A DNA stretch of 12,616 nt from Sulfurimonas sp. (GTDB lineage Bacteria; Campylobacterota; Campylobacteria; Campylobacterales; Sulfurimonadaceae), in assembly GCA_026988735.1 (NCBI GenBank), contig JALSKR010000188.1, positions 1-12,616 of the forward strand, in the 5' to 3' direction. Position numbers and translations under genes: made by a program. The notes beneath the pieces are model-generated. The model had not been told where the DNA came from. It ran no database searches and saw nothing but the letters and a program-made list of their open reading frames with translations. Every line of letters starts with the position of its first letter. The first letter of the stretch is position 1. Below, piece after piece: positions 1-7,479 of the stretch.

Positions 1-291
1 GGACTTGGTTTTCGTGCAGCTGCTGTTGATGCAAGTGGCAATGTAATAGATGAATATGCGATGCATATATATAATCTGGTACATGTAAAAGAGGTTATCT
101 GGATGATTATGGCGGCTAATCTTACTGTAATGATATTTAGACGCAACAAAGCACAAAAACTTTTGGCCAAAGGTGATACGGCAGGTGCAAAAAAAGCACT
201 TGAACTTATTGGAAAATATATGGTTCCCATCAATATCACGCTTGGAATTATTGCAATTTATCTGGGAGTGACTCTTCGAAATGCCTATTAG
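1..291 (+). CDS. Small integral membrane protein, 3' end only (CopD/DUF2269-like, tentative)
   Basis: The reading frame is open from the first base, so the gene starts upstream of the window; 96 codons and a TAG stop are visible. The ATG at 61 is in frame, but coding-like residues precede it and I do not treat it as the start. Two hydrophobic segments stand out: one around the VIWMIMAANLTVMIF stretch and one near the C-terminus (MVPINITLGIIAIYLGVTL). Between them lies a short basic and Ala-rich loop with an R/K-rich start. A loop followed by an Asn-containing last helix is reminiscent of CopD- or DUF2269-type membrane proteins, but this is a guess from pattern only and no metal ligands can be judged. 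Its last 11 bases overlap the start of maf, so it is probably the first visible member of the same operon. Confidence 0.75.
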   Translation, partial: GLGFRAAAVDASGNVIDEYAMHIYNLVHVKEVIWMIMAANLTVMIFRRNKAQKLLAKGDTAGAKKALELIGKYMVPINITLGIIAIYLGVTLRNAY

Positions 292-838
292 ACTCTGTTC
301 ATCATCTCAGACACGCGCCATGCTTTTACAAAAAGCAGGTATTGATTTTATTCAAGAGAGTGTGGATTTTGATGAAGAGAGCATTGTCGCAAACAGCCCG
401 AAAAACTTTGTCTATCAGGCGACTCTAGGCAAATATGAAGCGAACTTCAAGGCTTTTGGCATTGAAGAGTTTCCGCTTTTGGTAGCAGATACTGTTGTCA
501 CAAGTCAGGGACAGATTTTAAGAAAAGCACGCTGCAAAGATGATGCTCGTAATATTTTATATACACAAAGCGGAAATATTACAAGCATCATTACATGTAT
601 GATATACCACTCCAAAAAGCAAAAAATCATAGATATTTCCAAAACAGACTACCTGTTTGAACCATTTAATGCACAAGACTTGGAACGTTACCTGGAGAGC
701 GGAGAGTGGAGAGGTAAGGCTGGTGCCTGTATGGTAGAAGGGTTTTGCAAGTCTTACATCAAAGAAGTCAGAGGCTATGAAAGTACGGCAATGGGACTTT
801 GTGTCGAAGTGTTAGAGACTTTTATGGAGAAAAACTGA
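281..838 (+). CDS. maf: Maf-like nucleotide pyrophosphatase (septum formation inhibitor family)
   Basis: Maf proteins are cytoplasmic house-cleaning nucleoside triphosphate pyrophosphatases that hydrolyse non-canonical or modified NTPs; overexpression of some blocks septation. The 185 residues match the usual family length. Visible landmarks are the N-terminal SSSQTRAMLL substrate motif (residues 7-16, Arg12), VADTVV (68-73, with the likely catalytic Asp70), a lysine at 82 in the place of the usual GKP motif, and SGEWRGKAGACMVEGF (140-155). The usual Gln of the KAG-Y-x-x-QG motif is Glu153 here. The protein strongly resembles the divergent Maf of Helicobacter as I remember it, including FDEES near residue 30 and RKA at 81-83. 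ATG 281 is chosen because it keeps the SSSQTR motif; GGGAG at 264-268 is a rather distant ribosome binding site. Which Maf subfamily substrate it uses cannot be told. It overlaps the preceding gene by 11 bases and the next by one. Confidence 0.93.
   Translation: MPIRLCSSSQTRAMLLQKAGIDFIQESVDFDEESIVANSPKNFVYQATLGKYEANFKAFGIEEFPLLVADTVVTSQGQILRKARCKDDARNILYTQSGNITSIITCMIYHSKKQKIIDISKTDYLFEPFNAQDLERYLESGEWRGKAGACMVEGFCKSYIKEVRGYESTAMGLCVEVLETFMEKN
591..600. repeat. One-mismatch copy of the TTACATGTAA palindrome (in maf)
   Basis: TTACATGTAT inside maf differs from the palindrome at the last base. A second near copy, GTACATGTAA, lies at 79-88 in the first gene. Both are listed because they may belong to the same motif family, but single-mismatch copies are much more likely by chance than the four perfect ones. 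Confidence 0.3.
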
Positions 839-1854
839 TGTATTTTTATCAAAAGTACAGTTTTTTTATTAATATACTGCTTGCATATTTGTTTGTACTT
901 TTTGTTACAATAAAATTAAGTCTGGTCTGGAATGTTACTCTGGTCACCCTTTTGTTTGTGAGTATCAGTATTCTGTTTTATCGCTATGCCAAGCAAAAAC
1001 ATTATTATAAAAGTATCATTGACAACTCTACAAATATCGTCATTGTCAGTAATGAAAAAAAGCTTGTCTCAGCAAACAGAACTTTTTTTAAATATTTCAA
1101 AGGCTATAAAAATATAGAGGAGTTCTCCCAAAAGCATCATTGTATATGTGAATTTTTTGAAGAAGAAGAGGGATATATCGGTGCTGTAAACAATGGTTTG
1201 GGTTGGATAGAATATATCATCAAAAATTCTGAGGTATATCACAAAGCGAAAGTCAAAATTTATGACAAAGAGTACTATTTTGCCATTTCTGCTTCGGTGC
1301 TTGACAAAAAAGACAATCTGTACGGAATTATACTGTCTGATATAACCGAGCAGGAAAACTATAAAAAAGAGCTGGAGATTTTGGCTGTAAAAGATTCACT
1401 GACAAAGATTGGCAACCGTCGTTTTTTTCATAAAAAACTTGATGAACAGATTTTATTGACACAACGATACCATAATCCGTTTTCACTGATTATTTTTGAC
1501 ATAGATTTTTTTAAAAAAGTCAATGATAATTTTGGACACGATATAGGTGATAAAGTCTTGGTGGAATATACAAAGTATATTGCTTCCATGTTACGCGATA
1601 CCGATATCTTTTGTAGAATCGGCGGAGAAGAATTTATAGTGATTTTGCCAAATACAACAAAAGACAAAGCATATGCTCTGGCACAAAAAATAAGAGAGAG
1701 AGTTGCACAGTATAAGGCTGTCCTGCCGATTACCATGAGCTTTGGTGTTGCAGAATATGAAAAAGGCGATGATGATATTTCTCTGTATAAAAGAGTCGAT
1801 ATGGCTCTTTACAAAGCAAAAGAAACAGGGAGAAACAAGGTAGTTCTTGGATGA
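838..1854 (+). CDS. Membrane PAS-GGDEF diguanylate cyclase (short paralogue)
   Basis: The predicted product makes c-di-GMP from two GTP. From the ATG at 838 it has 338 residues: two membrane helices (about 8-26 and 30-49) with almost no periplasmic loop, a PAS domain (about 57-175) ending in the typical SDIT linker, and a GGDEF domain (about 178-338). The active-site signature is GGEEF (262-266), preceded at the correct spacing by an RDTD inhibitory I-site (253-256). The FDIDFFKKVND metal/nucleotide region (220-230) is intact, so the enzyme should be active and product-inhibited. The PAS domain carries a Cys-x-Cys pair (102 and 104). A TTG at 799 would add 13 residues, but ATG 838 is preferred: it overlaps the maf stop as TGATG and has GGAGA seven bases upstream. 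It is a paralogue of the next gene. The signal it senses is unknown. Confidence 0.93.
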   Translation: MYFYQKYSFFINILLAYLFVLFVTIKLSLVWNVTLVTLLFVSISILFYRYAKQKHYYKSIIDNSTNIVIVSNEKKLVSANRTFFKYFKGYKNIEEFSQKHHCICEFFEEEEGYIGAVNNGLGWIEYIIKNSEVYHKAKVKIYDKEYYFAISASVLDKKDNLYGIILSDITEQENYKKELEILAVKDSLTKIGNRRFFHKKLDEQILLTQRYHNPFSLIIFDIDFFKKVNDNFGHDIGDKVLVEYTKYIASMLRDTDIFCRIGGEEFIVILPNTTKDKAYALAQKIRERVAQYKAVLPITMSFGVAEYEKGDDDISLYKRVDMALYKAKETGRNKVVLG

Positions 1855-3668
1855 TTTTTTTTCAAAAGCATAAGTTTTTTATTGCTACGCTTACTTTATT
1901 GTTTGTGTCAGCTATCTCTTTTGCTGTTTATTACGGATATGTGCAGGTAGAAGAAGAAAAAATCAGACAAGATGAGTATAAAAAAGTTGCGCAGCAAATA
2001 CAAAGAAAAGTTGCCAATGCCATTGTATTAAAAGAAAAAGCAACACTTGCTATAGCCCTTGCCCTAATGAGTCAAAAAGATTTTCAATATCGTATAATTA
2101 AAAAAACAATTCCTGCACACTATTTTGATGCCATTATTAAACAATTTAGACAAAATACCTTATATAAGAATATTTGGATACAGGTTATGGATAAAAATGG
2201 AAAATCTCTTTATAGAAGTTGGACAAAAGAGCATGGAGAAAACCTTGCTAAGCTCAGAGAAGAGATTGCAACAATAAAAAAAACAAAGCAAATTCTCAAT
2301 ACTTTAAGTGTAGGACAATATGACTTTAGTATAAAAGCAATGATTCCAGTGATGTCTGGAAAAAAAATGCTTGGTATTTTTGAAGTAATTTCGCATTTTA
2401 ACTCTATCGCTAAAAATTTTAAAGAAGACGGTTATGAGTCTGTTATCGTTGCAACAAAAGAACAATCAAAACATATAAAATATCCATTGACAAAACTCTT
2501 TATAGGCGAGTATTATGTTGCAAATCTTAATGCTGCTAAAAATCTTCGTACTTTACTCGGAAAGTATGGGATTGAAAATATTGCTAAAAAGCCATATACC
2601 ATAGTAGATGATTATTTTATAGTCCCTTACAGTATAAAAAATAGTAACAAAAAAGTGCTTGGATATGATTTTGTTTTTCAAAAAGTGAACAGACTGCAGA
2701 ACATAGAGTTAGAACATTTTACTTTCAAGTGGATGATCTTAGGTTTACTCTTTTTCTCGTTATTAGGGGCTTTGATTAATATAACTTTATATGTTTTTAT
2801 GAGAAAGCAAAAGATTTATTATAAAAATATTATTGATACTTCAAAAAATATCATTATTATTAATGATAAAAAAAAGATTTTAGAGGTTAATAAAACTTTT
2901 TTTAAATATTTTAAAAATTACAAGACACTTGAAGCATTTCGAGAACAAAACAGTTGTGTATGTAAATTTTTTGTTGAAGAAGAGGGCTATTTAACAGAAG
3001 GTGATGTTAGCTATTATTGGCTTGAAGTGATTTTGAAAAACCCTGAACACACAAATAAGGTAAAAATGAATATTGATAACAAGACATATTATTTTTCTAT
3101 AACTGCTGCATTAATAGATGCGCAAAAGGAATATTATAGTGTTGTTCTTTCTGACATCACACAAGAAGAAATTTATAAGAATGAATTACAAAAATCTGTG
3201 ATTACCGACCCGCTTACAGGTCTTTACAACAGAAGATATTATTATGAAAAAATAAAAGAAGAGATGTATGCAGCTAAGCGTTATGGGCTTGCTTTGAGCA
3301 TAATTATGACAGATATAGATTTTTTTAAAAAGGTAAATGACACCCATGGACATGATGTAGGAGATGAAGTATTAAAGGTTTACTCAAAACTGTTGCAGGA
3401 AAATTTACGAGAGAGTGATATCATTTGTCGTATCGGTGGTGAAGAGTTTATTATCATTCTTCCACATACAAAAAAAGAACAAGCTGTGAAGATTGCTGAA
3501 AAATTAAGAAAACGTGTGCAACAGAGTAAAAAAATTCTTCCAATTACAATGAGTTTTGGTGTGACGGAGTATATTAACGGTGAAAGCGAAGACTATATCT
3601 TTAAAAGAGTTGATGAAGCACTCTATAGGGCAAAAGAGAAAGGTCGAAACAAGGTTGAAGTTGGATGA
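1851..3668 (+). CDS. Membrane sensor diguanylate cyclase, periplasmic Cache-like domain + PAS + GGDEF (long paralogue)
   Basis: This is a 605-residue predicted c-di-GMP synthase. In order it has a membrane helix (about 9-28), a periplasmic region of about 260 residues (30-288), a second helix (about 292-316), PAS (about 324-440) and GGDEF (about 445-605). The periplasmic part, a long helix followed by an IWIQVMDKNGKSLYRSW strand region (108-124), looks like a double Cache ligand-binding domain; that family call is an inference. The GGEEF active site (529-533) and RESD I-site (520-523) are intact. From the second helix to the C-terminus it aligns with the upstream gene, including the PAS Cys-x-Cys (369, 371). 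It is visibly AT-richer than the bioF gene after it; one sampled 60-base line in the PAS region has only 6 G/C. The start overlaps the previous stop by four bases (ATGA), and the same junction is used with the next gene. Confidence 0.93.
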   Translation: MIFFQKHKFFIATLTLLFVSAISFAVYYGYVQVEEEKIRQDEYKKVAQQIQRKVANAIVLKEKATLAIALALMSQKDFQYRIIKKTIPAHYFDAIIKQFRQNTLYKNIWIQVMDKNGKSLYRSWTKEHGENLAKLREEIATIKKTKQILNTLSVGQYDFSIKAMIPVMSGKKMLGIFEVISHFNSIAKNFKEDGYESVIVATKEQSKHIKYPLTKLFIGEYYVANLNAAKNLRTLLGKYGIENIAKKPYTIVDDYFIVPYSIKNSNKKVLGYDFVFQKVNRLQNIELEHFTFKWMILGLLFFSLLGALINITLYVFMRKQKIYYKNIIDTSKNIIIINDKKKILEVNKTFFKYFKNYKTLEAFREQNSCVCKFFVEEEGYLTEGDVSYYWLEVILKNPEHTNKVKMNIDNKTYYFSITAALIDAQKEYYSVVLSDITQEEIYKNELQKSVITDPLTGLYNRRYYYEKIKEEMYAAKRYGLALSIIMTDIDFFKKVNDTHGHDVGDEVLKVYSKLLQENLRESDIICRIGGEEFIIILPHTKKEQAVKIAEKLRKRVQQSKKILPITMSFGVTEYINGESEDYIFKRVDEALYRAKEKGRNKVEVG

Positions 3669-4762
3669 AATTTTATGAAAAAGAGCTCAAAGCTCTTCAA
3701 AGAGCAGGGCGTTACCGGACACGTGAAATTACAGACAACAGACTGCATGATTTTGCTTCAAACGATTATCTGGGACTTTCGCACAATAAAGAACTTCATA
3801 CGCTTACATGTAAAGAATTAGCAGAGTATCCGCTCAATAATGCCAAAGCATCTATGTTGATAAACGGCTACCATCAGATACACAAGGATTTTGAAGATGC
3901 TTTATGTGAAGCAAACGGCTTTGAGGCAGGAATTGTGCTCGGAAGCGGATTTAATGCAAATATTGCCTTGATTGAATCACTGGTGCGCCGTGGTGACATG
4001 CTTTTTATGGATGAACTCTATCATGCTTCGGGCATACTGGCGACACAGATAGATGCTGTCAATGTTGTTTTCTTCAAACATAATGATATGCAGGAGTTAC
4101 AAAGTTTACTGCAAAACTCCAATGCCAAACGAAAAATTGTTGCTGTTGAGGGTATTTACTCGATGGACGGTGATTTGTGTGCAAAAGAGGTATTTGAAAT
4201 ATGTGACGAAGAAGAGGCACTTTTAATCGTTGATGAAGCCCACAGCAGCGGGGTTATCGGAAAAAATCTCATGGGTGTCTTTGACTATTATGACATTGCA
4301 ATAAAAGAGAACTATATAAAAATGGGAACGCTTGGAAAAGCCTATGGCAGTTTTGGCGCTTTTATACTCTCATCAGAGCATATATCGGAGTATCTTCTAA
4401 ACCGTGCAAAACCGATTGTATATGCAACAGCACTCTCTTTGTATGATACACTCCTGGCACACAACGGGTTGCAATATATTTTACAAAACAGCGAAACACT
4501 GAAAAAAGAGATAGCCCTTCGCCAGGCAATAGTTGCACAGGAGTTGGGCTTACATGTAAAGGGTCTGATTGTACCTGTGCATATAGGAGATAATAAAAAA
4601 GTCATAGATATTAAAAACAGACTTTTAAAATCCGGTTACAGTGTGGGAGCGATACGCCAGCCTACGGTTGCTTCTGCAATAGTTCGCCTGATTGCCAGAC
4701 TCGGCGAAAAGAGTGAGACACTCAGACTTGTTTGCAAAGAGTTAGCAGGAATGCAGTCATGA
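3665..4762 (+). CDS. bioF: 8-amino-7-oxononanoate synthase (alpha-oxoamine synthase family)
   Basis: BioF is a PLP enzyme that condenses pimeloyl-ACP (or -CoA) with L-alanine to give 8-amino-7-oxononanoate, the first ring-building step of biotin synthesis. The 365-residue product fits the family (E. coli about 384). Visible landmarks are ASNDYLGL (31-38) near the N-terminus, a Gly-rich GSGFNAN segment (93-99), DELYHAS (116-122) with the PLP-stacking His120, DEAHSSGVIG (190-199) with the PLP-ring Asp190 and His193, and GTLGKAYGSFG (221-231) with Schiff-base Lys225. Related alpha-oxoamine synthases such as 2-amino-3-ketobutyrate CoA ligase are possible, but the ASNDYLGL start and length favour BioF. 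No other bio gene is in the window. It is linked by ATGA overlaps to the diguanylate cyclase upstream and the ABC ATPase downstream. It contains two of the four TTACATGTAA palindromes. Confidence 0.9.
   Translation: MKFYEKELKALQRAGRYRTREITDNRLHDFASNDYLGLSHNKELHTLTCKELAEYPLNNAKASMLINGYHQIHKDFEDALCEANGFEAGIVLGSGFNANIALIESLVRRGDMLFMDELYHASGILATQIDAVNVVFFKHNDMQELQSLLQNSNAKRKIVAVEGIYSMDGDLCAKEVFEICDEEEALLIVDEAHSSGVIGKNLMGVFDYYDIAIKENYIKMGTLGKAYGSFGAFILSSEHISEYLLNRAKPIVYATALSLYDTLLAHNGLQYILQNSETLKKEIALRQAIVAQELGLHVKGLIVPVHIGDNKKVIDIKNRLLKSGYSVGAIRQPTVASAIVRLIARLGEKSETLRLVCKELAGMQS
3804..3813. repeat. TTACATGTAA palindrome, copy in 5' part of bioF
   Basis: A perfect palindrome within the 13-mer CTTACATGTAAAG (3803-3815, plus strand). 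It is read in frame as Leu-Thr-Cys-Lys in BioF. Confidence 0.6.
4550..4559. repeat. TTACATGTAA palindrome, copy in 3' part of bioF
   Basis: A perfect palindrome within the same 13-mer (4549-4561, plus strand). It is read in a different frame from the first bioF copy, giving Leu-His-Val-Lys, so protein-level conservation cannot explain both copies. Confidence 0.6.
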
Positions 4763-5448
4763 AAATGTCCAAACTCAAAATTATGTACAGAAATAAAGCG
4801 TTGGTGGATATAGCCTTTGATATTTCCTCTTCATTGGCATTAATAGGGCAAAGTGGCAGTGGTAAAAGTCTGACAATCAAAGCACTTCTTTCAATGTTGC
4901 CACAAGAGATGACAGCAGAGCTTGAAGATAATTTTGATTTTAAATTAATAGCCAGAAAAACACTCTCTTTTGTCCCGCAGAATCCTTTTACGGCACTCTC
5001 TCCGCTGACAAAAATAAAAAAACAGTTTTTCAGTGAGCCAAAAAGGGTAAAAGAACTTTTTGACGAAGTCGGTCTGCATTATGATTTGCTTGAACGCTTC
5101 GCACCTGAACTGTCAGGCGGACAACTTCAGCGTGTTGTCATTGCAATTGCGTTAGAATCAAAACCGAAACTCCTTTTGCTTGATGAACCGACAACCGCGC
5201 TTGATCCCCAGACAAAAGAGGTGATACTTCAGCTTTTAAAAAAGTTGCAAAAAAAAGAGCAGTTCCAAATGCTCTTTGTAACACACGATATAGCTTCTGC
5301 CAAAGAACTGTGTGAGGATGTGGCTATAATAAAAAACGGAAGAATTGTGGAGAGCGGAAAGATGCGTGAAATAATGGAAAACCCGCAACAAGAGTATACA
5401 AAAATATTAATAGAGGCCAGTTTTGCCAACAGGAAATTCAGAGCATGA
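4759..5448 (+). CDS. Orphan ABC transporter ATPase, dipeptide/oligopeptide/nickel-type
   Basis: This is a single nucleotide-binding domain of 229 residues. All catalytic motifs are present: Walker A GQSGSGKS (30-37), Q-loop VPQNPFTALSP (72-82), signature LSGGQLQR (118-125), Walker B LLLLDE (138-143), D-loop (about 147-149) and H-loop His176 in VTHD. The PQNPFTALSP form of the Q-loop is typical of Dpp/Opp/Nik import ATPases. The protein is short for that family and lacks the C-terminal extension found in DppD/OppD. No permease or binding protein gene is nearby, so its partner and substrate are unknown. ATG 4759 is preferred over the TTG at 4732: it overlaps the bioF stop as ATGA and has AGGA eight bases upstream. 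A further in-frame ATG at 4765 is possible. The gene ends in an ATGA overlap with the PBP gene. Confidence 0.9.
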   Translation: MKMSKLKIMYRNKALVDIAFDISSSLALIGQSGSGKSLTIKALLSMLPQEMTAELEDNFDFKLIARKTLSFVPQNPFTALSPLTKIKKQFFSEPKRVKELFDEVGLHYDLLERFAPELSGGQLQRVVIAIALESKPKLLLLDEPTTALDPQTKEVILQLLKKLQKKEQFQMLFVTHDIASAKELCEDVAIIKNGRIVESGKMREIMENPQQEYTKILIEASFANRKFRA

Positions 5449-7442
5449 AAAAACTACTAAAAAGAACATTTGTAACATTACTGATTGTAGGGTTTTTCTC
5501 ACCCTTTATAATTCTTGGCTATTACCTGGTAAGCTATGATTATGATATATCCTCTTTAGTAGATTACAAACCGAAGCAGACAAGTAGAATATATGACAAA
5601 AACGGAGAGAAAATAGCAAATATTTTTGATAAACAGCACAGATATTATGCCTCTTTTAATGAGATTCCTCCAAGAGTGATTGAAGCACTTGTTGCTATTG
5701 AAGATACAACTTTTTTTGAACATTCCGGTGTGAACTTTGATGCAATATTTCGGGCAATTATAAAAGATATCAAAGCGGGAAAAATGGTTGAGGGTGCAAG
5801 TACGATTACACAACAGCTGGTAAAAAACAAACTTCTGACACGAGAGAAAAAACTTTCACGGAAAATCAAAGAGTTGATATACTCTTTCAAACTTGAAAAT
5901 GCACTGACAAAAGAGCAGATTCTGGAGCGTTATTTAAATGAGATCTATTTTGGGCATGGATATTATGGAATTAAAACAGCTGCAGACGGATATTTTCACA
6001 AGAAGCTCTCTGATTTAACGCTTAAAGAGATAGCAATACTTGTCGGTCTGCCGAAAGCACCAAGTACCTATGCTCCTACGAAAAACTATGATATCTCTAT
6101 GGGCAGAGCAAACCGTGTGATTACAAGAATGCATACACTTGGCTGGATAGACGATGCAACATACCAAAAGGCTTTGGCTGAAAATCCGGTAGTATATAAT
6201 GATACACTGACACAAAACAGAGCTCCTTTTGTTGTGGATGAAGTTGCAAGAAGATTCAGAAACATGGGAATTGATGACTTGAAAACAGGCGGATATGAAA
6301 TATATACAACAATTGATTTGAAACTTCAGGATATTGGCAGAAAATCACTGCAGTATGCATATGCGAAAGCTTTGAAAAGAATTCAAAAATACAAAGAAAA
6401 AGAAGCAAAAGAAAAAGAAGATGAAAGCTTTAAAGTCCAGGATGTCAATGTATCACAGCTTAACGGTGCTTTGGTCTCTCTTGATTCCAAAACAGGCGAT
6501 ATATTGGCACTTGTAGGAAGTGTGGATTATAAAAAAAGCTCCTACAACCGTGCTACCCAGGGCAAGCGCCAGCCCGGTTCCGCTTTTAAACCTTTTATAT
6601 ACCAGGTAGCCATAGATTTGGGCTATTCGGGCGCTACAAAACTTGTTGATATTGCCCAGACATATGCCTATGAAAAAAATGGTGAGGAGATGAAATGGCA
6701 GCCTAAAAACTATGAAAAAAACTACAAAGGACTCATTACTCTCAGAGAAGCACTTATACATTCAAGAAATCTTGCTACTATCAATCTTGTCAATGATATA
6801 GGGCTGTCACAACTGTTGCGGGAACTGAAAAAATTTCATATTAAGAACCTGCCAAAAGATCTCTCTATCGCCCTTGGAACCATGTCGATGTCACCGCTTG
6901 AACTTGCACAGTATTATACTTCATTTTCAAACTACGGGATTCAGGTGAAGCCCCACTTGATTAGCAGTATTGACCAAGGTGGCAGTACTCTTTATAAAAA
7001 AGAGGATGTTTCTTATTATGTAACTGCTCCGACACAGGCTTATATAATGACAACGATACTGCGTGATGTTGTAACAAGAGGAACGGGACGAAGAGCAAGG
7101 GTGAGAGGAATAGAAATTGCCGGAAAGACCGGAACAACAAATAACAATATAGATGCCTGGTTTGCAGGGTATTCACCTACTGTTGAGACGGTTGTCTGGT
7201 TTGGAAATGATGACAACACTCCGATGTATCACAAAGAGACAGGAGGGCGGGTTTCGGGTCCTGCTTTTGCTTATTATTTTAGAAATCTTTTGAAACTCTA
7301 TCCGCAGATAAAGCGGAAATTTGATGTGCCTGAGGGAATTATAGAAGTGAAAATTAATGGAAAAAAAGAGTATTTCAGTAATATTTCAAAACCGCCGAGA
7401 AGTGACTACAGTGATGAAACAGAATCTGAATTACTCTTTTAA
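5445..7442 (+). CDS. mrcA: Class A penicillin-binding protein 1A (glycosyltransferase/transpeptidase)
   Basis: This bifunctional peptidoglycan synthase polymerises lipid II and cross-links the stem peptides in the periplasm. The 665 residues include one N-terminal signal anchor (about 8-30), a GT51 glycosyltransferase domain (about 50-225) and a transpeptidase domain (about 335-620). GT51 motifs are IEDTTFFEHSGV (85-96, catalytic Glu86), EGASTITQQLVKN (116-128), RKIKE (139-143, second catalytic Glu143) and RYLNEIYFGHGYYG (162-175). Transpeptidase motifs are SAFK (Ser379 nucleophile, Lys382), SRN (440-442) and KTGT (561-564). A highly charged Lys/Glu segment (about 310-330) lies between the domains. 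It is much shorter than E. coli PBP1a (850), which fits loss of the OB-type insertion seen in enterobacteria. The start overlaps the ABC gene by four bases with AGGA ten bases upstream. In Campylobacter jejuni maf and the PBP1A gene are neighbours, as I recall; here four genes lie between them. Confidence 0.96.
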   Translation: MKKLLKRTFVTLLIVGFFSPFIILGYYLVSYDYDISSLVDYKPKQTSRIYDKNGEKIANIFDKQHRYYASFNEIPPRVIEALVAIEDTTFFEHSGVNFDAIFRAIIKDIKAGKMVEGASTITQQLVKNKLLTREKKLSRKIKELIYSFKLENALTKEQILERYLNEIYFGHGYYGIKTAADGYFHKKLSDLTLKEIAILVGLPKAPSTYAPTKNYDISMGRANRVITRMHTLGWIDDATYQKALAENPVVYNDTLTQNRAPFVVDEVARRFRNMGIDDLKTGGYEIYTTIDLKLQDIGRKSLQYAYAKALKRIQKYKEKEAKEKEDESFKVQDVNVSQLNGALVSLDSKTGDILALVGSVDYKKSSYNRATQGKRQPGSAFKPFIYQVAIDLGYSGATKLVDIAQTYAYEKNGEEMKWQPKNYEKNYKGLITLREALIHSRNLATINLVNDIGLSQLLRELKKFHIKNLPKDLSIALGTMSMSPLELAQYYTSFSNYGIQVKPHLISSIDQGGSTLYKKEDVSYYVTAPTQAYIMTTILRDVVTRGTGRRARVRGIEIAGKTGTTNNNIDAWFAGYSPTVETVVWFGNDDNTPMYHKETGGRVSGPAFAYYFRNLLKLYPQIKRKFDVPEGIIEVKINGKKEYFSNISKPPRSDYSDETESELLF

Positions 7443-7479
7443 GAACTCTTAGTCAAAAGTTCTGTTTAAAGCACAGAAC
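7442..7479. terminator. Candidate overlapping hairpins at the convergent PBP/leuA ends
   Basis: Two mutually exclusive stems use the same middle arm. AGAACT (7442-7447) can pair with AGTTCT (7458-7463). Alternatively GTTCTGT (7459-7465) can pair with ACAGAAC (7473-7479) around a seven-base loop. Read on the minus strand, the second hairpin is followed by four U residues, as in a weak leuA terminator lying inside the last leuA codons. On the plus strand neither hairpin has a good U-run. This is seen in the sequence; the function is inferred. Confidence 0.35.

Noticed and set aside
799..837. TTG start that would lengthen the first diguanylate cyclase by 13 residues
   Set aside because: ATG 838 has a good ribosome binding site and a TGATG junction with maf; the added residues are hydrophilic and precede the first membrane helix without any family reason.
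1428..1736. Open frame of 102 codons on the minus strand
   Set aside because: It lies wholly inside the GGDEF domain of the first cyclase, antisense, and has no recognisable domain or ribosome binding site.
4732..4758. TTG start that would lengthen the ABC ATPase by nine residues
   Set aside because: ATG 4759 forms the ATGA overlap seen at the neighbouring junctions and has AGGA at proper spacing.
6453..6761. Open frame of 102 codons on the minus strand
   Set aside because: Antisense to the transpeptidase domain of the PBP gene, whose motifs are conserved; Cys- and Phe-rich shadow translation.
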